Shown: positions 1 to 6,820, counted from the first letter of the stretch. The stretch is DNA of 19,562 nt from CAYOVG01 sp964407285 (GCA_964407285.1 CAYOVG010000100.1:1-19562); one strand, 5' to 3'. A program made the numbers and translations. Notes: generated from the letters alone by a model not told the origin.

Positions 1-317
1 GCTGGTAAGGAAAAATGGACCTTGATCCATAATCCGAGGAGCATCTAAGCTATATCAACCTGCCTCTTCCATTGAGGTTCCCGGATACCGGATCTGCGTC
101 GTCCTCCTGACCGCAGGAGCGTAAAACCATACAGTGTCCCTCATGCCGGACCGGCTCCATCAGCCCGCGAAAAACCGGGGCGAACCGCTCTCGAATCCGA
201 GCGAATGGACCCACGTGAGGAATTCCCGCCTCATGTGCGCTATTTCATTGTAGTGAAGATGGTCTCCGGCAACAAGCGCCATGATGACATCTTTCCCCCG
301 CATCCACGGGATACCCG

Positions 318-344
318 GCGCTGCGGAGTCCGGCTCCGCAGCGC
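318..344. repeat. GC-rich perfect hairpin
   Basis: An 11-bp perfect stem (GCGCTGCGGAG at 318-328 with CTCCGCAGCGC at 334-344) encloses a 5-base loop. No T-run follows on either strand, so a standard intrinsic terminator is unlikely. It may be a REP-like palindrome or the end of a transcript from outside the window. Confidence 0.5.
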
Positions 345-384
345 GAATCGGCGCGCTCATCCTTCGGAAAGCTGCAACAAGGTA

Positions 385-414
385 TTGCATTCGAGGCCTG
401 ACAATCACTATAAT
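385..414 (+). promoter_or_regulatory. Probable sigma-70-type promoter for the Met/His-rich protein gene
   Basis: A perfect TATAAT box at 409-414 has TTGCAT 18 bases upstream at 385-390. The -35 match is weak (3 of 6) and the -10 match is exact. Transcription would start near 421, giving a leader of about 93 bases before the ATG at 514. Confidence 0.45.
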
Positions 415-430
415 CAAATACTGATATGAA

Positions 431-446
431 TGCAAAACGCTTTGCA
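431..446. promoter_or_regulatory. Possible operator dyad downstream of the promoter
   Basis: TGCAAA (431-436) and TTTGCA (441-446) form an inverted repeat around ACGC. It sits 10 to 25 bases past the predicted transcription start of the gene at 514, where a repressor could act. I do not recognise the site as that of a known metal regulator. Confidence 0.3.
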
Positions 447-513
447 ATGAACAAACGGCCTACGGCGACGGCGTTTGGTTTCTGATTCGAGAACAACAAA
501 AGGAGACTTTCCG

Positions 514-1113
514 ATGAAAAAGACGGTTTTCTATGTGGCTTTCCCCATTCTGGTACTATTCCTGTTGGCGTTGGCCTTCCAATCGCATGCGCAACAGGGA
601 ACCCCGCAAACCGGTGCTCCGAAGGCGGGCGCCACCCAATCCCCTCCGGCCGGTACTTCCGGATCATCCGGCGCTCAGACCGGAAAACCGGATGGTTCCG
701 CACAAGAAGGCCATGAAGGGATGATGCAAAAGTGCAAGGAAATGAAGGCCGCTCACGAAAAATTTGCAGCCGACCTGAAAGCGATGGACGCCAAACTCGA
801 AGAGAAGCTTGCCGCCATGAATACCGCAAAGGGAGATCAGAAGGTAACCGCCATGGGGGAAGTGATCAATGAACTGGTGTCTCAACGCAAAGAGATCCAC
901 AGCCGAATGACCGCCATGCACGGATGCGGCATGTGCCCAATGATGCAGCAGCATGCGGGAGAGGGACGCCAGGGTGGAATGGCCATGGGTTGTCCCATGA
1001 TGAAGCAAATGCATCAGGGCCAGGGACGTGACCACGGTCAGGGGCATGATCGTGATCATGCGCATGGGGCTCACGGCGACGCCGCCAAACCCGAGGCAAG
1101 TCCGAAGCAGTAG
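514..1113 (+). CDS. Secreted Met/His/Cys-rich putative metal-binding protein
   Basis: The protein has 199 residues. Residues 1 to about 26 form a clear signal peptide: a KK start, a hydrophobic core and a cleavage-type S-H-A end. A Pro/Gly/Ser/Thr/Gln-rich linker runs to about residue 67. Residues 70-135 are charged and helical. The C-terminal third is packed with Met, His and Cys (Cys138, Cys141, Cys160, the string MHGCGMCPMM, then repeated DH/GH pairs). This composition suggests binding of copper or another soft metal in the periplasm. The overall plan recalls Spy/CpxP-like or heavy-metal-resistance periplasmic proteins, but I cannot place it in a named family. The ATG at 514 is chosen over an in-frame TTG at 475 because AGGAG lies 8 bases upstream and the signal peptide starts there. 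It has no co-directional partner nearby. Confidence 0.8.
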   Translation: MKKTVFYVAFPILVLFLLALAFQSHAQQGTPQTGAPKAGATQSPPAGTSGSSGAQTGKPDGSAQEGHEGMMQKCKEMKAAHEKFAADLKAMDAKLEEKLAAMNTAKGDQKVTAMGEVINELVSQRKEIHSRMTAMHGCGMCPMMQQHAGEGRQGGMAMGCPMMKQMHQGQGRDHGQGHDRDHAHGAHGDAAKPEASPKQ

Positions 1114-1225
1114 CAGGGTAACGACGAGTCCCTCGGGACTTCTCCCCTTCCCGTTGTTTCCACGCTCCCTGGAGCGTTGACGCAAGAGGCTCGTGGAATC
1201 ACGACAGGATACAGGATAGGGTTTC

Positions 1226-1254
1226 GTCTCCGCCACCGGGAGTTCGGCGGGGAC
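1226..1254. terminator. Weak stem-loop between convergent genes
   Basis: GTCTCCGCC (1226-1234) pairs with GGCGGGGAC (1246-1254) with one T-G pair and an 11-base loop. It lies just past the stop of the glycosyltransferase gene on the minus strand. There is no T-run, so it is a weak candidate. Two smaller hairpins (1127-1140 and 1162-1177) lie between it and the gene ending at 1113. Confidence 0.25.
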
Positions 1255-1260
1255 GCAACT

Positions 1261-2097
1261 CTACCTCTCGGGCGACCTTCCGGCGATCTCGAAGTGAAAC
1301 GACCGCTTCCGCAGCCAGAAAACCCCGAAAATATCGAAAAGGCCCACCCAGAGCCGGTTATTTATGGAGTACTTGCTCTTCCCTTTCATTCGGGGACGAT
1401 GGTTTACCGGCGTTTCAGAAATCCTGAATCCCTGCATCGCCACCAGCGTCGGCAGAAAGCGGTGCATGCCCGCAAAGCGCGGGAGGTATTCGACACACTC
1501 GCGCCGCAGCGCCCTCGTGGAACACCCCACGTCCCTCACGGTCTTCCCCGTAACCCAGTTCCTGAACGAGTTGGCGACGCGAGAGGATATTTTACGCACG
1601 ACGCTGTCCCGGCGTCTTGCGCGGTACCCGTTGGCCATGTCGGTCCGTCCGGAACAGACCATCTCCACCAGGGCGGGTATGTCGCGCGGGTCATTTTGCC
1701 CGTCTCCATCCATCGTCACGAGAACAGCCCCTCTCGCCTCCCGGAATCCCGCCCAGAACGCGGCCGACTGGCCCGCATTGCGACGAAAGGAGATGTAGCG
1801 GTGGTGAGGGTCTTTCGCCGAAACCGCGCCGAGGAGCGAAAGCGTCTCATCCTTCGAACCGTCGTCGACCCAAAGGCATTCCCAGGACCAGGTCCGGGAA
1901 GCCATGACATCCGCCACCTCGCCGGCAACGGTCTCTATATTTTCAGCTTCATCCTTCACGGGAATAATGATGGAGACTTCCGTGCCCGTATCGCTCACGG
2001 AGCCCTTTTCCGTTTCGTCTTCACTCCTGGATATGGCGGGTCCTCCCTGTTCACGCGACAATTTCTTCAAATATTTGCAGACAGCGGAAGCTATCAC
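1261..2097 (-). CDS. Family 2 glycosyltransferase (dolichyl-phosphate-mannose synthase-like)
   Basis: This 278-residue protein has a GT-A fold glycosyltransferase domain from about residue 40. The nucleotide-sugar motifs are visible: VSIIIPVKDE near 41-50, VDDGS at 77-81, and the metal-binding DGDGQND at 130-136. Later blocks DVGCSTRA (189-196) and KGKSKYS (238-244) are typical of the polyprenyl-phosphate glycosyltransferase (DPM1/GtrB-like) branch. These enzymes move a sugar from a nucleotide donor to a lipid phosphate at the inner membrane. A hydrophobic stretch near 248-262 may touch the membrane, but the paired C-terminal helices of GtrB-type enzymes are absent. The GTG start at 2097 has AAAGGA about 10 bases upstream; a later start would also leave the domain intact. 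The gene stands alone, so its substrate cannot be read from context. Confidence 0.88.
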   Translation of the reverse strand: MIASAVCKYLKKLSREQGGPAISRSEDETEKGSVSDTGTEVSIIIPVKDEAENIETVAGEVADVMASRTWSWECLWVDDGSKDETLSLLGAVSAKDPHHRYISFRRNAGQSAAFWAGFREARGAVLVTMDGDGQNDPRDIPALVEMVCSGRTDMANGYRARRRDSVVRKISSRVANSFRNWVTGKTVRDVGCSTRALRRECVEYLPRFAGMHRFLPTLVAMQGFRISETPVNHRPRMKGKSKYSINNRLWVGLFDIFGVFWLRKRSFHFEIAGRSPER

Positions 2098-2276
2098 ACA
2101 ATCGAAATCCTTTCAAGGATCTGAGTGGCGGGAAGGCGGGTTCATGATTAAATGAATACAGATCATTGAAGCTTATTTCAGAAACATAACTGCCCGGCGA
2201 GTACGGTTTTATAACACGCGGCTACAAGGCGGCAAGCGATCCGGAGGGGCCGGGAAGAGGGTATGGGAGCATTTTC

Positions 2277-2414
2277 ATGGACAAGTACGAGAAAAAAAGC
2301 TGCGACTTCGCGGAAGAAAGCTACCTCCACGGTTCCCAGTTGTGCCTGGGTGACATGTGCATGCGGTGCAACGACGGCCAGTGGGAGAACCAGGATACCT
2401 CGGAACAAGAATAG
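2277..2414 (+). CDS. 45-residue cysteine-cluster protein
   Basis: This ORF starts with ATG, with GGGAG 7 bases upstream. The product has 45 residues with Cys9, Cys23, Cys28 and Cys31. The CxxxxCxxC spacing near the middle could hold zinc or an iron-sulfur centre. The ends are acidic and there is no signal peptide or membrane segment. It lies 55 bases before the metallophosphoesterase gene on the same strand, so co-transcription is likely. I do not recognise the family. The evidence for it being real is the binding site, the cysteine pattern and the operon position; conservation in other genomes is untested. Confidence 0.6.
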   Translation: MDKYEKKSCDFAEESYLHGSQLCLGDMCMRCNDGQWENQDTSEQE

Positions 2415-2469
2415 GTACAACGGACCATATCCATGGACCCGCCATATAACCCTGGAGGCTGAATATCGA

Positions 2470-3240
2470 ATGGACCAATGCCCTGAGAACGTAAGCGGGC
2501 CGGCTTCACGCGGAGTACTTCGCGTGGCGGCGTTGAGCGACGTGCATTGCAAGCAGACATCGCGAGGAGCGCTGAAGCAGCTATTCCGGCAAGTGGCTGA
2601 AGCCGCCGACGTGCTCCTGATGTGCGGAGACCTGACGGACTTCGGCCTTGTCGAGGAGGCCAGGGTTCTTGCCGCGGAGATGGAAACGATCTCCGGAAAG
2701 ATCCCCATCCTGTCCGTTTTCGGTAACCACGACTTCCAATCCGGAATGGAGCGGGAGATTTCCCGCATCTTGACGGATGCCGGGGTCATCATGTTGGATG
2801 GGAATGGATGTGAGTTCAATGGAATCGGCTTTACTGGGGTCAAGGGCTTCGGCGGCGGTTTCGGCAACCGGGCCCTTCAGCCCTGGGGAGAGGACATCAT
2901 CAAGCAGTTCGTCGCCGAATCGTCCAGGGAATCGGTGAAACTCGACTCCGCCCTTGCAGCCATGGAGTCACCCCGCCGGGTTGTTCTGCTCCATTACGCT
3001 CCGATCCGCGAAACCGTCGTGGGGGAACCCCCTGAAGTGTATCCGTTTCTGGGAACAAGCAGGCTCGAAGAACCCATTGACCGCTACCCGGTGATAGCCG
3101 TTTTCCACGGCCACGCCCATTTCGGGACCCTCGAAGGCCGCACGAAGAACGGCACGCCTGTTTACAATGTGTCGGTCTCGCTGCTCAGGCGCAATTTTCC
3201 GGACAGGCCCCCGTTTTTCCTTGTGGAAATACCGGTGTAG
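2470..3240 (+). CDS. Calcineurin-like metallophosphoesterase
   Basis: This 256-residue protein shows the full set of metal ligands of the calcineurin-like phosphoesterase superfamily. They are SDVH (Asp24, His26), GDLTD (53-57), GNHD (85-88), a lone His in LLHYAP (His175) and GHAH (214-217). Such enzymes use two metal ions to cleave phosphomonoesters or phosphodiesters; the substrate here is unknown. There is no signal peptide, so it should be cytoplasmic. The ATG at 2470 is preferred to an upstream in-frame start at 2263 because GGAGG lies 11 bases before it. The longer form would also run through the 45-residue gene. A nucleotidyltransferase-fold gene follows after 32 bases, making a probable operon. 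Confidence 0.88.
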   Translation: MDQCPENVSGPASRGVLRVAALSDVHCKQTSRGALKQLFRQVAEAADVLLMCGDLTDFGLVEEARVLAAEMETISGKIPILSVFGNHDFQSGMEREISRILTDAGVIMLDGNGCEFNGIGFTGVKGFGGGFGNRALQPWGEDIIKQFVAESSRESVKLDSALAAMESPRRVVLLHYAPIRETVVGEPPEVYPFLGTSRLEEPIDRYPVIAVFHGHAHFGTLEGRTKNGTPVYNVSVSLLRRNFPDRPPFFLVEIPV

Positions 3241-3272
3241 CAAGAAGAAACAAAGCGATAGAAAGGTCGATC

Positions 3273-4085
3273 ATGATATCCTGGCCATGTACGTTGGAGG
3301 AGTCCGGCTTACTGGAAAAGGGGCAACTCTACAGGGATGCTCTCGTTGCACTGAGCTGGTCGGGAATACCGTTCCTGGTCGGTGGGGCATTCGCACTCAA
3401 ACATTATACGGGTATCATTCGCGATACCAAGGATTTTGACATCTTCGTACGTCCGGAGGACCTGGATGCGATACTCGACCTGTTCGAATCGGTCGGTTAC
3501 CGGACCGAACGCACCTTTCCCCACTGGCTGGGAAAAGCGATTTCGCAGGACCATGTCATAGATATTATTTTCAATTCCGGAAACGGACTCAGCAAAGTCG
3601 ACGACACGTGGTTCCGGTACGCTCCCGAAGGGGAACTGCTGGGCGTCAAGGTTCTATTCTGTCCGGCTGAAGAAACCATCCACTCGAAGGCCTTCATCAT
3701 GGAACGTGAGCGGTACGACGGGGCCGATGTGATCCACATCCTTCGCGCCTGCGGCGTCGAACTGAATTGGGAGCGATTGCTCGAACGGTTCGGCCCCCAC
3801 TGGCAGGTGCTGTTGAGTTACATCATTCTTTTTGGCTTTGTCTACCCCGCCGAACGCGACGACATTCCGGGATGGGTCACGAGGGAACTTCTCTCGCGCT
3901 TCGAGCGAAGCTTGAGCGTCGTCCCTCCCGACGACAAGGTGTGCCGGGGCACCATCATCTCCCACACCCAGTATCGGGTCGATGTCGATTGCTGGAATTA
4001 CAAGGACGGGCGCCTCGTGCCGGAAGGAAACCTTACACGGGAGAATATAGATCATATGACGCATATGTTCAAAGACAAGAAGTAG
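3273..4085 (+). CDS. Nucleotidyltransferase-fold protein
   Basis: The protein has 270 residues. Its N-terminal part (about 25-160) has the minimal nucleotidyltransferase signature: a GG pair (37-38), then DTKDFDIFV with Asp54 and Asp56 as the metal-binding DxD, and a third acidic residue in VIDIIF (Asp97). A later block with Lys139 and an RERYDGADV stretch is also typical of this fold. Enzymes of this superfamily add nucleotides to proteins, RNA or small molecules; some are antitoxin or toxin components. No HEPN partner lies next to it. Residues 160-270 are a helical region followed by a tail I do not recognise. ATG 3273 has GAAAGG 6 bases upstream. It closes the 2277-4085 unit. Confidence 0.72.
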   Translation: MISWPCTLEESGLLEKGQLYRDALVALSWSGIPFLVGGAFALKHYTGIIRDTKDFDIFVRPEDLDAILDLFESVGYRTERTFPHWLGKAISQDHVIDIIFNSGNGLSKVDDTWFRYAPEGELLGVKVLFCPAEETIHSKAFIMERERYDGADVIHILRACGVELNWERLLERFGPHWQVLLSYIILFGFVYPAERDDIPGWVTRELLSRFERSLSVVPPDDKVCRGTIISHTQYRVDVDCWNYKDGRLVPEGNLTRENIDHMTHMFKDKK

Positions 4086-4114
4086 ATTCGCCTGATTTGA
4101 AGTCGATCCCTGCG

Positions 4115-4151
4115 CCCGGTGTTCACCGGGAACGGGATCGAATCGTTCCCG
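4115..4151 (+). terminator. Two mutually exclusive hairpins after the nucleotidyltransferase gene
   Basis: Hairpin A pairs CCCGGTG (4115-4121) with CACCGGG (4124-4130). Hairpin B pairs CGGGAACG (4127-4134) with CGTTCCCG (4144-4151). They share 4127-4130, so only one can form at a time. The T-run lies 18 bases beyond B, too far for a standard intrinsic terminator. Confidence 0.35.
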
Positions 4152-4469
4152 CCCGCCGACTGCATCTCATTTTTTTCGTTTCTCATTCACGATGTCACCT
4201 TTTTCGAAGAACGCTTCGAGCCCTTACATTGCGCAACCCTCCACGTTTCTCATCCTCATTGAAACAGGAGCGCCGGACATGCCGCCGCTCATTTCAATCA
4301 ACGGCAACACTGCCGTTCCTGGGCTATTCCGAAATATCATCCATAATTCAGCACACATTTGTTCCACGTAATTACTTTTCTACAATTTTGTTCTAACTAT
4401 CCAGTCAAAAGTACCGGAACACTTCACCTTAATACAATAATTACCACTACTTCACTAACATACCGCCGT

Positions 4470-4486
4470 TTGGCAAACTCCTTGCC
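4470..4486 (+). promoter_or_regulatory. Sigma-54 (RpoN) promoter of the PII-amtB unit
   Basis: TTGGCAAACTCCTTGCC matches the -24/-12 consensus in its core: GG at 4472-4473 and GC at 4484-4485, exactly 12 bases apart. Transcription would start near 4497, leaving a leader of about 68 bases. Sigma-54 control by NtrC-type activators is the established mode for glnK-amtB in many proteobacteria. Confidence 0.8.
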
Positions 4487-4503
4487 ATATATGTCGGCAA
4501 GGA
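4479..4503. promoter_or_regulatory. Dyad overlapping the sigma-54 -12 box and start site
   Basis: TCCTTGCC (4479-4486) and GGCAAGGA (4496-4503) form a perfect 8-bp inverted repeat with 9 bases between. It covers the -12 element and the predicted first transcribed base. A protein bound here would block initiation. It could also arise by chance from the TTGC motif. Confidence 0.35.
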
Positions 4504-4564
4504 ATGTTGAACTGAAGACCGGGCTGGGAAGAGACATTGAATCGAACTGAAGGGAGGATCGAGC

Positions 4565-4903
4565 ATGCTGAAAATCGAAGCCGTCATCAAACCGTTTCGC
4601 CTGACCGAAGTGCAGGAAGCGCTCGTGGCTGCGGGCATTCAGGGTATGACCATTACGGAAGTCAAGGGGTTCGGACGTCAGAAGGGACATGTGGAAGTGT
4701 ATCGAGGCGCCGAGTACAGGGTGGATTTTCTTCCCAAGCTGATGGTGATGGTGGTGGTCCCTGAAGCGTCGGCCGGTCTGGCAATGGACATCATCAAGAA
4801 GGCTGCGCACACCGGTAAGATCGGAGACGGCAAGATCTTCGTTTCCAAGGTCGAAGACGTCATGCGGATCAGGACCGGAGAATCCGGCCCCGAGGCATTG
4901 TAA
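4565..4903 (+). CDS. glnB: Nitrogen regulatory protein PII (GlnB/GlnK family)
   Basis: The 112-residue length is standard for PII. The sequence follows the family closely: the N-terminal strand LKIEAVIKPF, the T-loop region around 37-55 with RGAEYRVDF placing Tyr51 (the uridylylation site), and the B-loop TGKIGDGKIFV (83-93) that binds ATP. PII trimers sense 2-oxoglutarate, ATP/ADP and, through Tyr51 modification, glutamine. They control the ammonium channel and nitrogen enzymes. Because amtB follows 104 bases downstream, this copy probably acts as GlnK, which plugs AmtB when ammonium is plentiful. GGGAGG lies 7 bases before the ATG. It is the first gene after the sigma-54 promoter. Whether to name it glnB or glnK cannot be settled from sequence alone. 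Confidence 0.95.
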   Translation: MLKIEAVIKPFRLTEVQEALVAAGIQGMTITEVKGFGRQKGHVEVYRGAEYRVDFLPKLMVMVVVPEASAGLAMDIIKKAAHTGKIGDGKIFVSKVEDVMRIRTGESGPEAL

Positions 4904-5007
4904 TACCGTCCGGAGACAATCTTCGGAAGCATACGGAGCTGTTCTATCGCCATCTTTACCCGTACTGGATTATTCAAGCCTCCAAATCACTGAAAGGAGA
5001 AAAAGCA

Positions 5008-6399
5008 ATGCATCGGATCATTTTTCTATCGATAGCTGTTTTTGTTAGTGTGGTATGCCCCGTCATGGGCTGGGCCGACGATGAGCCAACCGCAAAGGAT
5101 GTGCAGAAACATCTCGATTATGTATGGACTCTTGTCGCGGCGGCTCTCGTGTTCTTCATGCAGGCCGGTTTCGCCTGTGTGGAAGCCGGTTTCACACGCG
5201 CCAAGAACACATGCAACATCATGATGAAAAACCTCATGGATTTCGCCTGCGGCAGCATCGCATTCTGGGCGATCGGGTTTGGTTTGATGTTTGGGGCCTC
5301 CGCGGGCGGATTCATCGGTACATCCGGGTTCTTTTTATCGGACTTCACACCGGGCGGAGACCCATGGGTGCTGGCATTCTGGATGTTCCAGGTGGTGTTT
5401 GCCGCAACCGCTGCGACTATCGTCTCCGGAGCGATGGCTGAACGGACCAAGTTCGTGTCGTACATGCTATACAGCATCATGATCAGCGCCTTCATTTATC
5501 CGGTAGTCGGCAGTTGGGCATGGGGCGGTCTCTACCACGGCGGCGGATGGCTGGAAAAACTGGGATTCATCGACTTCGCCGGCTCCACCGTCGTCCATTC
5601 CGTTGGAGGATGGGCAGCCCTGGCAGGCGCGATCGTGCTCGGCCCCAGGATCGGGAAGTATGACTCCAAGGGACGTCCCAGGGCCATCCCCGGCCACAAC
5701 CTGCCGTTGGCCGCCGTTGGAGTGTTCATCTTGTGGCTGGGCTGGTTCGGGTTCAATCCCGGCTCCACGACGGTCGGCAACAAAGATATTGCTTTGATAT
5801 TCGTCAACACCAACCTGGCTGCCGCCGCCGGGGCCATTTCCGCAATGATGACCATCTGGTTCATGGTCAAAAAGCCCGATCTGTCCATGTCGCTGAATGG
5901 AGCCCTGGCGGGACTGGTCGCCATCACTTCCCCATGCAACAACGTCACTCCGCTCAGTTCGGTCTTCATCGGCCTTATCGCGGGAGTCCTGGTCGTACAG
6001 GCCGTCTTCTTCTTTGACCGCATAGGCGTGGATGACCCGGTTGGAGCAGTTTCGGTTCACGCCGTCAATGGCGTGTGGGGCACGCTGTCCGCGGCCATCT
6101 TCAACGTCAAAGGCTTCTCCCTGGCGCAGCTCGGGGTCCAGGCTCTCGGATGCGCCGCTACTTTCGCCTGGACGTTCACGACGTGCTACATTCTCTTCCG
6201 TGTGATCAAAGCGACAATAGGACTCAGAGTATCCGAGGAAGAGGAACTGGAAGGCCTGGATATCAACGAGCACGGCCAGACTGCTTATCCCGACTTCGCA
6301 CTCGTATCCTCCCATGGCGGATTCGGAGCGCAGGGCGCCGGCGCGCCCAAGTCGAAACCGCTGTACGGTCCGGCCGCGGAAGCCGAAGCGACACGGTAA
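5008..6399 (+). CDS. amtB: Ammonium transporter AmtB
   Basis: The 463-residue protein is a full-length Amt/Rh family channel. A signal peptide (1 to about 23, ending G-W-A) is followed by about 11 membrane helices. The pore twin histidines are visible as His197 (DFAGSTVVHSVGG) and His351 (VSVHAVNG). The cytoplasmic tail (from about 405) contains the EEELEGLDINEHG block, a typical PII-interacting tail. It then extends some 35 residues beyond the usual end with a Gly/Ala/Pro-rich stretch. It moves ammonium into the cell and is gated by the PII protein encoded just upstream. AAAGGAG lies 8 bases before the ATG. Both genes probably form one nitrogen-starvation transcript. Confidence 0.96.
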   Translation: MHRIIFLSIAVFVSVVCPVMGWADDEPTAKDVQKHLDYVWTLVAAALVFFMQAGFACVEAGFTRAKNTCNIMMKNLMDFACGSIAFWAIGFGLMFGASAGGFIGTSGFFLSDFTPGGDPWVLAFWMFQVVFAATAATIVSGAMAERTKFVSYMLYSIMISAFIYPVVGSWAWGGLYHGGGWLEKLGFIDFAGSTVVHSVGGWAALAGAIVLGPRIGKYDSKGRPRAIPGHNLPLAAVGVFILWLGWFGFNPGSTTVGNKDIALIFVNTNLAAAAGAISAMMTIWFMVKKPDLSMSLNGALAGLVAITSPCNNVTPLSSVFIGLIAGVLVVQAVFFFDRIGVDDPVGAVSVHAVNGVWGTLSAAIFNVKGFSLAQLGVQALGCAATFAWTFTTCYILFRVIKATIGLRVSEEEELEGLDINEHGQTAYPDFALVSSHGGFGAQGAGAPKSKPLYGPAAEAEATR

Positions 6400-6450
6400 C
6401 CGCGCGGAAGAGGCAAAGCGGACATTTTGCCTGAATGTCGAGTAGACTTG

Positions 6451-6504
6451 CCGTCCAAATAGAAAGCCCCTTCTTACGTAAGAAGGGGCTTTCTATTTGG
6501 ACGG
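6451..6504. terminator. Perfect 54-bp palindrome, bidirectional terminator
   Basis: Two 27-bp arms meet with no spacer between 6477 and 6478. The left arm begins CCGTCCAAATAGAAAGCC and the right arm is its exact reverse complement. The inner GC-rich part (AGCCCCTTC... from 6465, mirrored to 6490) is flanked by A-rich and T-rich runs, as in an intrinsic terminator working in both directions. It lies 51 bases past the amtB stop. Confidence 0.85.
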
Positions 6505-6526
6505 AACCGCTGAAAAAGCGATTGCG

Positions 6527-6548
6527 GCCGGGGCCCCCCCGCCCCGGC
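6527..6548. repeat. GC-rich hairpin with C6 loop
   Basis: GCCGGGGC (6527-6534) pairs perfectly with GCCCCGGC (6541-6548) around six Cs. No T-run follows. It may back up the terminator 23 bases upstream. Confidence 0.5.
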
Positions 6549-6722
6549 TGATCATCCCCATTCATTGCCCGGCATAAGCCGTAATCGACGCGCCAGGAAT
6601 GCCGGGACCTTTACCAACCCAATCCAAATCAGAGTGATGTTGTCTCGTTTGAACAAAAATAGTTCCGGCGCGGAAGGCGGATTGCGTCGGCGCCCACCGC
6701 TGCGCGCACCGGTGCACACAGC

Positions 6723-6750
6723 TTGACACTCAAGTCTCCATGTTTAAGCT
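6723..6750 (+). promoter_or_regulatory. Weak sigma-70 promoter candidate for the YihY gene
   Basis: An exact TTGACA (6723-6728) is followed 16 bases later by TAAGCT (6745-6750), which keeps only the first two and last bases of the -10 consensus. The -35 box is good and the -10 box is poor. Confidence 0.3.
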
Positions 6751-6820
6751 AATAGAATAGCCTTTTGAAATTATTATACATTTCGCTTACTCTCAATCCA
6801 AAATCGACTGGAGACAGTTC

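Larger units (their letters stand above)
1..513. other. Left-edge region without a convincing gene
   Basis: I see no recognisable gene in these bases. A minus-strand ORF (160-447) is open, but it begins with TTG, has no ribosome binding site and matches no family I know. The region holds a hairpin at 318-344, a sigma-70-like promoter at 385-414 and a dyad at 431-446. The last two belong to the gene that starts at 514. A degraded gene on the minus strand cannot be excluded. Confidence 0.5.
4086..4564. other. Intergenic region upstream of the PII gene
   Basis: No coding sequence is evident. The left part holds two overlapping hairpins (4115-4151), then a run of seven Ts at 4170-4176. Bases from about 4330 to 4470 are AT-rich compared with the rest of the window, as expected for an enhancer and promoter region. 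The right part holds the sigma-54 promoter. I looked for an NtrC-type dyad or an IHF site and found no convincing match. Confidence 0.6.
6400..6820. other. Intergenic region between amtB and the YihY gene
   Basis: No gene is seen. The region holds the 54-bp palindrome (6451-6504), a second GC-rich hairpin (6527-6548) and, from about 6720, an AT-richer stretch that carries a weak promoter candidate for the YihY-family gene. Confidence 0.6.

Noticed and set aside
160..447. Minus-strand ORF of 95 residues at the left edge
   Set aside because: It begins with TTG, lacks a ribosome binding site, runs through a strong hairpin, and shows no family signal. A broken gene is possible but cannot be supported.
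1177..2124. Plus-strand 315-residue frame
   Set aside because: It lies antisense to the glycosyltransferase gene, which has all its motifs; it is a shadow of GC-rich codon use.
2098..2276. Divergent promoters between the glycosyltransferase and the 45-residue gene
   Set aside because: A TATAAC at 2210-2215 has no acceptable -35 box at normal distance, so I do not call it.
4170..4176. T-run as part of an intrinsic terminator
   Set aside because: No stem lies directly before it; the closest hairpin ends 18 bases earlier.
5467..6315. Minus-strand 282-residue frame
   Set aside because: It is antisense to amtB, whose membrane helices and pore histidines are unmistakable.
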